From contig CM049308.1 in assembly GCA_026874595.1 (NCBI GenBank), positions 35,890,027 through 35,954,026 on the forward strand: a stretch of DNA of 64,000 nt. The letters run 5' to 3'. Below, piece by piece: positions 29,201 to 41,200 of this stretch. Each line of letters opens with the position of its first letter. The stretch's first letter is position 1. This DNA is from Sipunculus nudus (Eukaryota; Annelida; Sipuncula; Golfingiida; Sipunculidae). Made by a program: the position numbers and the translations under genes. The notes below the pieces were generated by a model. It was not told the DNA's origin. It worked only from the letters and a program-made list of their open reading frames with translations, and made no database searches.

Positions 29201-32200
29201 CCGGCCGCTTTGTGGCGGGGGCATAAAAAAACTAAATCAGCATTTATTTATCCTATGAAAATTAAGTGTACCATGTTTTAAGCTATTTCATTTTCATATT
29301 TAGAAAGCTACACTGTAATTATTACAAAACACATGAGATCAATGACCTTATTCAAAATACTATTTTCATATATCACATTACAGAGTCTAATTAAAGCATG
29401 TCAAGATTCATTTAAATCTCACTTAACACAGGTCTTGTGCAAAGGTGTAAAGATTTAAAGCATAGTTCTTCAACAACAATATAATATAACATCTGCAAAG
29501 TTAATAGTGGAAAGTCCCTATACCTTATACATTTACCACTGTGTGCATGGTTCATGGTATTATATTTCCCACTTAAGATCAAGACCTAAAGTGCCTGTGT
29601 CTGTTATTTTTTGTAGATTAAGCATATCTGCCATTCAGAACAATGATGAAAATGCTTCTACCTTCATGAGTTTGAAAACCTAATTTCTACTTTTTTATGT
29701 ATTTTTATATGTATAAACTGATATTACTTGGAGGTAGGATGGGCTCTCTTCCAGGAGGTGGAAACCTGAATTATACTAACCACTGTTATTAACACAATAA
29801 TATATCTGTATTACCTGGAAGTGCGGACTGGAGACACATTTGGCTAGCTGTTTGAAGAGAGGCACCATGACCTTGGTGAATTCAGCAGGTTCAATCACAT
29901 CCAAAATTTCTTCCAGCTCATTCAGGAACATCACCTGGATGAAGTTATAAAAAAATTACACATAAAGGTATCACTTTTGCACACTTTCATGATTTACTAC
30001 AAATCTGTTGTATGATTAACAGAAAATAATTACACAACATGCTGTAACACAGGCACACACTTCCCCCAGGCATCATAAAAATAATGATAGTACATTATGC
30101 CAAGTCATTAAAAAGATGCAATTTTAAACAAAAGACCTGAAAATACTCAGGTGGCACAAATGGTTTTAAAGCTTTAACATATCCAATAATTGCATATCTT
30201 TCGCTCTTCATGCATATTTCTTCCCTGTTTGTCAAGTACAGCTGATTAAGAAGAGCTCCAAATTAAGGCTTACACAATTGCAAATTTAATGTACAATTTC
30301 TGTTATTCAGTCCATTTTTTCTATTCACTTAGTAGTAGAAATTAGTTCTCATCTTTACTGGAGAGGATTTGTAGTGCATTACAAGGACTAATGATGGTGA
30401 TGAACCGCTTACCTCTTTTGGACTTGTTACCTTGGGCCAGAACTTCAATAATCCTGTGATTACCTGAAAGGATATCAAACAGACACATCACTGGCTGTTC
30501 ACTGGCTGTACAGGTCCTATGATTCACTAAAATGTCAATAATTAGTACAGGGATGTATTTTAAACCAAACCTAAACAAAAGATACCATTCAAAGTCACTG
30601 AATAACTTGACACAGGAAAGCTTAATTGGTTCTGATGATAAGGTTCCTTAATAAATACACAGTACCTACTTTCCATTCAAGTTAAGATATACATCAATGA
30701 CAACTGACAAAGACCTGTATCCCAAGGCTTCTTGCACTGTCCCCTTAATGTCCCTGTGACTGATTTACCAACTCAAAGAACAATTTTAATCATGTTATGT
30801 TAGCTGAAGAAGGGGTCTAAATAAAAGATTTTGCTGTAATTATTTCCTCAATAAGCACTGTCATATATTTCTCTTAAACACTTGATTATATAGGGGTGGG
30901 GGAAAGAGTGTTAAATCAGTAAACTATAGTAAAGTAGCTTTCCCCCTGATGGATAAATCTGAGGAAAATAAAATACCTAAAAGGTGACTTTTTTTTTCAA
31001 GTTTGATTCACAGTTTTAGATCATGACACCTTACCTTTTCAGTGAGACTCGGGTCTTTTTCAAGAAATTGCACAACGCAGTAAGCCAGCTGCGGGTGGTA
31101 GACACTCAGGGACTTGACTTTATGCAGAGGCAGCAGCACCTTAAGCAAAAAGGACTTGTGTTCCTCTTTCAGGGGCAACGCAAAACCGTTGATTATGCTG
31201 AAATACAGAACATCTATCAATCTAGATGTGCTGAGCAATGCATTAGGGTGCATCACCATTATTAAATAACCTCTGCTGGAGGGTTATGTATTCACCCATA
31301 TGTTTGTCAGTTGGGTTTTAAGCAAAATCCCTGATTAAATTCTGTTGCAAATCTGGATAAAGGGGCAGATCAAGTAGAACTGTTTGCCTTGTCACAGGTA
31401 TGTTATCTCTAAAGTTCCAGTCTAGTTCAGAACTGCTGAAGAAAACACTATTTTGTTTTGTCATATACCAGTATTTTTACCATATTATTCTGTGCCACAC
31501 TGCAATAACACAGTGGGTACTTGCCACCTTTCATTCTTAATTACATGGTAAAGCATGTAGTAAAGCATGTAGTAAAGCATGTAGTATAGCATATAGTAAA
31601 GCTAACTAGAAGGCTAGACCTTTAATTTATGCAAATAAACAACCAACAGAGATGTATTAAGAGCAAATGACACTGATGCTGCTGGGTCTAAAATTCAAAG
31701 GGTTTCACTAGGATGGGAGGTGGGGGGTGGTCCAAGCCTGTTAGGTAATTAATTTATGTGTTTCCACCTAATAATTTTGCAATTCTTTGGTCTGCTGCAA
31801 TAAATTCCTCAAAGTAGCAAAGCAGGGCTGTTTCAAAATGATACTATGGTAACCACTGGGAATGCAAAACGATGATTTAGATATTTAAATCAAATATCAG
31901 AGATTTATTGCAACAGATTCTTCTGTTTTAGTGGTGAACCATTCTTATTGGCAGTCTGGTAACAGATCAATGCAAGGCCCCAGGTACAATTACACTGCAT
32001 GGTGACTAACCTTAACTGACACTCACCTTCCTAAGATCTCTAGTAGCTCAGCTACCCCATTATGACGTTCTGTCTCATATATAAACCTGCAAGCAAAACA
32101 AATTTGCTATGTTACTGGCGCATTCATGTTCCGCAGACATTTTTTTTTAAACAACTGACTATGTAAATACTAGCACAGTTTTTGCTGTTTAAAGTCACAT

Positions 32201-35200
32201 CACTTAACCAAAGTTCATTTGTTTTGGTAAACACAAAAGCAAGAAAAATAATGAAGTAATGAGCACCAATGGTGTCAGTATTTGGACAACAGCACATACT
32301 AGGACACAGTGGCTACATTAACTATTATCAAAATGTGAAAATATTTTATAAATGTCCTATTACCAGTAGGGCAAGTTGCATAGAGAGGTTAAGTTGGGTC
32401 TTTGCCTAGATGCTAACAAACCTGTAAAATATGTTGTTGATCTGTTTCCTGATGTAGGCACGAAGGCCCAGGAATTTGCCATATATCCTGTGCAATATTG
32501 TCTTAAGGAAGTCCCGCTCCCTTGGATCTTCACTGTCAAACAAGTCTAACAACTGAAACAAAGCATACATCTTTATGTCTTCACGAAGTGAAATTATTTT
32601 ATTACAATCAAGCAGAAATAAATTAAAACTAGAATACGGGTAGTCGACAAGCGACTACGTGTATCCGCCTAAATCAGAGTGGAACTGGTGAAGTGAGGCA
32701 TGGATTGAGTGGCAAGGGAAAATTGAGTGTTGCATATTAGCATGGATGTCTGCAGCCAAATTGTGTATGTAGGTTGCCCCCCATACATAAAAATCCAGAA
32801 AGCCGTCCAAGTTGTATACATATGAAAAATTTAAGGCAGATAAGTCAAACCACTACATGTATATGAGTGATTTTAGCCCGTGGCAGACAAACAGATGGAC
32901 GCTGAGCAAAAATGGTTGCAGGTGACGCCACCAGTTTTGCGTATGATAAAGAGCTATGTGAGAACTATACACATGCAAAACTTTGGCCCAATCGGTCAAA
33001 CGGTTCCCAAGATATGAGCTTGGATGTCTGCTGCATAAACTAGAATGCAGGTGGCGCCAACTGTCATAAAATCAAGAGAGCTGTCGGGGATGTATAAACC
33101 TGCAAAATTTTAGGCAGATATGTCAAACCACTGCCGAGATATGAGTGATTTTATCCCATGGCAGACAAACGGACAGGAGCTGTGCAAAAATGGCTGCACG
33201 TGGCGCCACCAGTTTTGCGTATGATGAAGAGCTATGTGAGATCTATACACATGCAAAATTTTGGCCCAATTGGTCAAACGGTTCCCGAGATATGAGCTTG
33301 GATGTCTGCAGTGTAAACATGAATGTAGGTGGCGCCACCTGTCATAAAATCAGAAAAGCTATCCAGGATGTTTACGCATGCCAAATTTCAGGTGAATTAG
33401 TCTAGTCACTGCAGAGATATGAGTGATTTTAACCCAAGGCAGACGAACAGATGGACACTGTGCAAATACGGTTGAAGGTGGTGCCACCATTTTTTGTGTA
33501 TGTTATAAAGCTCTCCAAGGGCTACATTTGTGCAAAAAAATTTTCCTGATCGGTCAAACGGTTCCCGAGATATGAGCTTGGATGTCTGCAGCGTAAACGT
33601 GAATGTAGGTGGCGCCACCTGTCATAAAATCGGAAAAGCTATCCAGGATGTGTACGCATGCCGAATTTCAGGTGAATTAGTCAAGTCACTGCAGAGATAT
33701 GAGTGATTTTAACCCAAGGCAGACGAACAGATGGACACTGTGCAAACATGGTTGCAGGTGGCGCCACCATTTTTTGTGTATGTTATAAAGCTCTCCAAGG
33801 GCTACATTTGTGCAAAAAAATTTTCCTGATCAGTCAAACGGTTCCCGAGATATGTGGGTTTATGTGTGGAAACAGACGCACAAACGGACGCAGAGCGCAG
33901 AGGAAAGGTCAGAGGTCAAAACAAAATCGGGGCGCAGCAGTTCACATGTGACCCGAACATAATCCCGGGTTTCGTAAAATTCCGCCCAGCGGTTACGGAG
34001 GAGTTCTCCGGACACCTACGCGGCGGCGGCGGCGTGCAGCTGAAAACATAGTATCCGCAAAACTCTGTTTTGGCGGATACAAATATGCCCATAAAACAAG
34101 TTTAGATTTACATTATATCTGCATAGTTAATTACATTACAAAGGTCTAAAAGATGCTTAACTGGGAACATCTAACACACCAGTATTTTATCTTCTAAATT
34201 TTATGGTATACTCGAACATGGATAAAAATTTGTGTGTCACCAGTTTTGTGTTTGAAATCCCTGTCCAAGCTCTATGAACAAATAAATTCAAACACAGTAT
34301 ACAGTGGTTTGGCTTAAAATTTGTGGGGTTAAAGTCCATAAATTTCACTTTTTCAGTGTTTTGCGGGGGTCCCATTTTATCAATCTAATAAGAGGCTAAC
34401 ACACACAGACATAGTATGTATATCATTATATCTATTATTTGATTTGAGGGCAAATTTTTATATAATCTCTAACCAGTAGTACCAAAGGGTGGATTTTTTT
34501 CATTACTGGCAGATAATAAGATCTGAAATTATTTATCTTTCATTTTAATATGGGTAACATAAGAGAGTCAGTATTTTTATATAACATCACGGTTTTGGCT
34601 TTAAACTTTTGACACTACAGGCATGGATTAAATAATGGAGACCCCAATTAGGCTATAGTATAAATGATTCTTCACCTCTGTAGATGGGGCATTTTGTTAA
34701 CAAAGGTTTCATTTTCAGTATGATTTCCTTTTTTAAATACTGCAAATTTGAAACCCTTGTAAACATAAAGCAAATATCAGTGTGTAAAATAATGTATCAA
34801 GAGCACTTTAAATGTGCATAATACACCCGTCATGGATCTAGTGACCTCTGACCTCATTTAATAAGCGTGAATTTTTATGAGAAGGTTATTCAGGTGAGAA
34901 ATTTTATTGGTAAATATTTATAATGAGTTTCATGACATAGGACCTTTTTATAAGTCACCAAGGTGCCTCCAAAGTGCGATGACCTCTGACCTCATTATAT
35001 ATGCCTGAATTTTGCTTGAAATTGATCTCGGGTGATATAATTTGTAAATTAACATTTCTGTAATTTCTGATTAAAATCCATCATATTCTTCGTAAGTTAT
35101 TGCGGTGACACAAAAAGTAGCCTTGTGCCCTGTGACCTTATATATGCCTGGATGTTGCCAATAATCTAATAAGTTGGGCAAGATAATCTGTTGGTAAGTA

Positions 35201-38200
35201 GTTATGGTGAGTTTCGTGAAAATCCAATAAAGCCCCAGTAAGTTATGGCGGCTACACTAAAAGTTAAAGGAAAGACAGACTGGGAATATAATAATACTCC
35301 CGTAATATGACAAGCGTATAAAAATGTAATACAATCTGATGTTTGCTTCAGTTAAAGCTCACCTGAAGAACAAACTGTTGGTCTATATACTTTTTGGCTG
35401 TGTTGGGTTGAAAGTCTAGTGCTCACCTGAAGAACAAACTGTTGGTCTATAAACTTTTTGGCTGTGTTGGGTTGAAAGTCTAGTATTCACCTGAAGAACA
35501 AACTGTTGGTCTATATACTTTTTGGCTGTGTTGGGTTGAAAGTCTAGTATTCACCTGAAGAACAAACTGTTGGTCTATAAACTTTTTGGCTGTGTTGGGT
35601 TGGAAAGTCTAGTACTCACCTGAAGAACAAACTTTTGGTCTATATACTTTTTGGCTGTGTTGGGTTGAAAGTCTAGTACTCACCTGAAGAACAAACTGTT
35701 GGTCTATATACTTTTTGGCTGTGTTGGGTTGAAAGTCTAGTATTCACCTGAAGAACAAACTGTTGGTCTATATACTTTTTGGCTGTGTTGGGTTGAAAGT
35801 CTAGTACTCACCTGAAGAACAAACTGTAGGTCTATATTCTTTTTGGCTGTGTTGGGTTGAAAGTCTAGTATTCACCTGAAGAACAAACTGTTGGTCTATA
35901 TTCTTTCTGGCTGTGTTGGGTTGAAAGTCTAGTACTCACCTGAAGAACAAACTGTTGGTCTATATACTTTTTGGCTGTGTTGGGTTGAAAGTCTAGTACT
36001 CACCTGAAGAACAAACTGTAGGTCTATATTCTTTTTGGCTGTGATGGGTTGAAAGTCTAGTACTCACCTGAAGAACAAACTGTTGGTCTATATACTTTTT
36101 GGCTGTGTGGGGTTGAAAGTCTAGTATTCACCTGAAGAACAAACTGTTGGTCTATATACTTTTTGGCTTTGTTGGGTTGAAAGTCTAGTATACACCTGAA
36201 GAACAAACTGTAGGTCAATATTCTTTTTGGCTGTGTTGGGTTGAAAGTCTAGTACTCACCTGAAGAACAAACTGTTGGTCTATATACTTTTTGACTGTGT
36301 GGGGTTGAAAGTCTAGTATTCACCTGAAGAATAAACTGTTGGTCTATAAACTTTTTGGCTGTGTTGGGTTGAAAGTCTAGTATTCATCTGAAGAACAAAC
36401 TGTTGGTCTATATACTTTTTGGCTGTGTTGAGTTGAAAGTCTAGTATACACCTGAAGAACAAACTGTAGGTCAATATTCTTTTTGGCTGTGTTGGGTTGA
36501 AAGTCTAGTACTCACCTGAAGAACAAACTTTTGGTCTATATACTTTTTCGCTGTGTTGGGTTGAAAGTCTAGTACTCACCTGAAGAACAAACTGTAGGTC
36601 TGTAATCTTTTTGGCTGTGTTGGGTTGAAAGTCTAGTACTCACCTGAAGAACAAACTGTTGGTCTATATACTTTTTGGCTGTGTGGGGTTGAAAGTCTAG
36701 TATTCACCTGAAGAACAAACTGTTGGTCTATAAACTTTTTGGCTGTGTTGGGTTGAAAGTCTAGTATTCACTTGAAGAACAAACTGTTGGTCTATATACT
36801 TTTTGGCTGTGTTGGGTTGAAAGTCTAGTATACACCTGAAGAACAAACTGTAGGTCAATATTCTTTTTGGCTGTGTTGGGTTGAAAGTCTAGTACTCACC
36901 TGAAGAACAAACTGTTGGTCTATATACTTTTTGGCTGTGTTGGGTTGAAAGTCTAGTGATTCAAGAAAGCGAAGGAAGAACTCATACACCAGCTGCAGAG
37001 GACAACAGAACATGTAGTTATAATTTTTCTAACAAACTCAAGCTTGAAATTCTTATTCAATGAAGTACAGAAACAAATACATAAAACCCTTCTATATATA
37101 CTTTGTATAACAATAACAAACATATTACATTTCGTAATAAAAGAAAATACACCTGTATTTAACAAATGTATTATCCAATATGCCATATTATAAGCTTACA
37201 GAGATATAAAATCATTCTATTAAAATATCCATTGTATCTGGTGGGGAAAAAGTTTGGAATTTATTGTAAAATAAAAAAAAAAGCATTTCATCTCATTAGG
37301 GAAGGTGGATCACAATATGAGCAGACATTTTCTAGTAAGCCCCCCCCCCCCCCCCCCCCCAAAAAAAATAAGGAAACTGAGGGACCTACCTGCAGGTGAG
37401 GCCAGGCCGCCTCCAGCGTGGGTTCATCTTCTTCAGGATCAAACTCTGCACCACTTGGATTCGATGATGGTGGTAATGTTCTGAACAAGTTTATCGCAAA
37501 CTGAAATGAGAGAGAATCGCTTTAATACATTTAAAGTCAACAAAGTGTCACTGCTTTCTCATCTGTTCTAATCATACAACTATGCATCTGGTGTTTAACA
37601 AATATGCGGAATGATCATAACAATGATCAAACGCAAAGACCCATGAATATTCAGTCTGAAGACCAAGATGTGAACTGACTATTCCCATTTATGAATATGT
37701 GACTTCAAAGATGCAACATCTAAAAAAAGGATTTCTTAAGGTGTTATGGCTAAAACTCTAAACAAGCAAATTTGTCGAATTTATGTCCCCAGCTTCTTTC
37801 TCTTGTTGTCCCCTGTGATCTTCATGCTTGCCTTCTGAATATGTTTTAGTTTTAATGTTCCCCTTAAGATGTCTCCAAATGTCATAGTCCCTGTGTTTTA
37901 GTTTTTATTGTCCCCTTAAGATGTCTAAATATGTCATATTTTTGTTGTGAATTGGGAACCAAAGGGAAAATTTTGTTTTGTTTTGGTGCTGGAGATAGCA
38001 AATTTTCAGAGAGACACTCAATAAACCAGTCTCAATTAAGGTATGCATGAGAGCAATCACTGACCAAAATTTGAATTAAATCAGATAATATTTAGGAAGG
38101 TTATCACACAGAAACAAAAAAAACTGATGGACCGACAGACAGAGGGACTGACAGACAGACAAACACACATTAATGTCCCCTCCCCCACGGGGGGGGGGGG

Positions 38201-41200
38201 GGCAATGATAATGATACAGTGAATCCCCTCTGGGGTGGACAGTCACGTGGGCCGGACAAACTGTCCGTTATAGCGGGGTGTCCGCCCCAGAGGGGGTCAG
38301 ACCTAGGACTGTGAAGTTCTGGTTCAGTCCAATTACGGGACTAAAACAACCATGAAAGCCAGTATTTTTTATCTAATATTTGATCTTACATATATGTTAT
38401 ATGTGAATAAAATTTATTGCAACCGGTTGTTGTGTTTTATTTTTTTTCTAAAAATGAGGCTTTTATTATTAACTGGAACATTATCAGCATTACTTGTGAG
38501 AAAATAATAAACTTACATTGATCGACATCTACTTGACTTACTCGTAGGCTTCTCAATGTATTTCTGCACAGGGTCCGTAGAATTTCTCACAGGATCCGTA
38601 AATTGCTTAATTACTCTTTCCGTCATATTAAAAGAATTGCTTTTGGAATAAATAAATTTCTGACATCTTGTACAATTATGTTAAAATCCTACGTGATCAT
38701 AAGCAAACTTGATACATGAATGTATGATATCATAGGAAACTTATAATTGGTAGGGGAGACTGATTTCCGTGATGCAAATGTTACAGGACTGGGGATTGGC
38801 TCCCGGCCCAGGCATGAGGTCATGACCCTTGACAGTGATCGTCTGAGCAATGACTGAAAGAATAAGTGGCCATACCGGTGCATTATAAACGTCTTTGATG
38901 TTTTTGATCAAAAGCCCAGTTGAGCCACCGTCCAGGCGAGAGGTCAAGATTTTTATCGTCCGGATGTGTAACAGAAACGTCATTATCCTCGCTACTGTGC
39001 CCATGTTAGAATATTGTGGCCCGAATTCAGAATGAATATGTAGCTTCACTGAGAGCTCGGCTCATTAGAAAATCTGTGTATTCTGTCATTTTGTGGGCAA
39101 TACTATAGTTAAAAGGAAACAACCAGATGTGTCGGAACGACACGAATGCCCCCGCCTGGGGCAAATTAGAAACATTTGTTAAATTTTGAAACATTTTTTA
39201 AGTTCAGGAGGTGTCTTATGGTCAAAGTAGGTCAATAAGGGCAAAATGCAAACTCGATCTGTAACGGGTCATTATCAAGCAACACACCAAAAATCAGGCC
39301 AGTATCTGCAGGCATTGTGAAAAAAAGTCCATACATGTGCTTTTTCCATAAAAATTTCTGTCTTTCATGAAATTTTTTATGTTTAGGAGCCGTAAAACGA
39401 TCAAAAGTAGGTCAACCGGGAAGAAACGCGAACTCGATCTGTAACTGTCATTATCTGCCCACATTTAAAAAATCAGGGTGGTATCTGCAGGCATTGAGGA
39501 AAAAAAGTCCGTACATATGCATTTGTTATGAAAATTTCTATTTTTCATGAAACTTTCTATGTTCAGGAGCAGTCAAATGGTCAAAAGTAGGTCAACTGGG
39601 ACAAAACAAGAACTCAATCTGTAACTGGTCATTATCTGCCTACACACCAAAAATCAGGCCCATATCTGCAGGCACTGCCAAAAAAAGTCTGTACATGTGC
39701 ACATTTTTATTAAATTTTCTAAGTTAGAGCATCATCAAACGGTCAAAAGTAGATCAACTGGGACAAAACGTGAACTGGATCTGTAACTCATCATTATCTG
39801 CCCACAAACCAAAAATCAGGCCAGTATCTGCAGGCATTGTGAAAAAAAGTCCATACATGTGCTTTTTCCATAAAAATTTATATTTTTCATGAAATTTTCT
39901 ATGTTCAGGAGCCGTAAAACAGTCAAAAGAAGGTCAACTTGGATGAAATGCGAACTCAATCTGTAACTGGTCAATATCTGCCTACACACCAAAAATCAGG
40001 CCAATATCTGCAGACAACGGAAAAAAAGCCCATTCATGTGTATTTGTCATGAAAATTTCTGTTTTTCATAAAATTTTCTAAGTTTACGAGCTGTAAAACG
40101 GTCAAAAGTAGGTCAACTGGGACAAAACGCGAACTCGATCTGTAACTGGTCATTATCTGCCTACACACCAAAAATCAGGCCAATATCTGCAGGCACTGCG
40201 AAAAAAAGTCTGTACATGTGTATTTGTCATGAAAATTTCTTTTTTTCATGAAATTTTCTAAGTTTAGGAGCCGTAAAACGGTCAAAAGTAGGTCAACTGG
40301 GACGAAACGCAAACTCGATCTGTAACTGGTCATTATCTGCCTACACAATAAAAATCAGGCCAATATCTGCAGGCATTGCGAAAAAAAGTCCGTACATGTG
40401 TATTTGTCATGAAAGTTCATATTTTTCATGAAATTTTCTATGTTCAGGAGCCGTAAAACGGTCAAAATGAGGTTAATCGGGAAGAAACGCGGACTTGATC
40501 TGTAATTGGTCTATATCTGCCCACATACCAAAAATCAGGCCAATGTCTGCAGGCATTGCAAAAAAAGTCCGTACAACTGTTTGATTTCGGAATGACGGAA
40601 TGACGGACATGGGTAAAACTATATGCCCCGGCCACTTTGTGGCGGGGGCATAAAAACTTTAAATAATCCAGCTGAAAAATAAGGTAAATTGGTCTTATAG
40701 TCTTGGCAATATATATGAAAATAATAAGAACATTTAAGTGATATAATTTCAAAGTATTTCTACAGACATCTATCAGAGGGGCCCCTTGGATGTCCGTTAG
40801 CCGGGGTGATTTTAGCCATTGGATGGACAAAAAGTGTCCGATGTCCTGAGTAGCAGGGTGTCCGCCCCAGAGAGGTTCTTAAAAGAGAGAAAACACTTGG
40901 TCGGCCCAAAAACTGTCCATTAGGCGGGATGACCGCCCCTGAGGGGTGTCTACAGCCCTGGGTTTCACTGTATTACTAAAGTTTACAACAAGATGTGTTA
41001 TTTAATCTTTACATCAAGATACTGCAAGGCACAGACAATGGGAAAAATACAGTTTTTAATAACTAAATATTTGTGCAATAAACCTATATCTATTTGGCCC
41101 TGATGAAAGTAGGGAGGGGGGGACAGGACAGTACATGCTCATAGTGATACACTTCAGTGTACGGGAGTTAATTTGGTCATGTGGTCCAATATGAGGTGGA

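Larger units (their letters stand above)
24892..29230 (-). mobile_element. Helentron-like element, family 3, carrying a nested family 2 element
   Basis: The left edge is CTAGATGTGTCGGAACGACAC (hairpin GTGTCG/CGACAC) followed by GAATGCCCCCGCC. The right edge is ATGCCCCGGCCGC...GGCGGGGGCATAAAAA, so ATGCCCCCGCC is an inverted subterminal motif. The element is split by a family 2 copy (25546-28172) and resumes with four 180-bp units between 28483 and 29150 (GCCGTAAAAC at 28483, 28663, 28842, 29022). It lies in the intron between exons I and J1. Confidence 0.7.
29935..32026 (-). other. PPP2R5 introns H-I, G-H, F-G
   Basis: Short introns (478, 571 and 829 bp) of unique AT-rich sequence. The only repeat is a 14-bp tandem (AGTAAAGCATGTAG) at about 31547-31602. 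Confidence 0.7.

Noticed and set aside
30342-30578. Minus-strand open frame overlapping exon H
   Set aside because: It is in a different frame from [17 protein letters not shown]; only the 51-bp exon has family similarity.
35361-36897. CRISPR-like array
   Set aside because: The 64-bp units are contiguous with no unique spacers, derive from exon D, and the DNA is eukaryotic.
35361-36897. Array as coding repeat expansion within exon D
   Set aside because: 64 is not divisible by three and the first downstream copy has an in-frame stop, so it cannot lengthen the protein.
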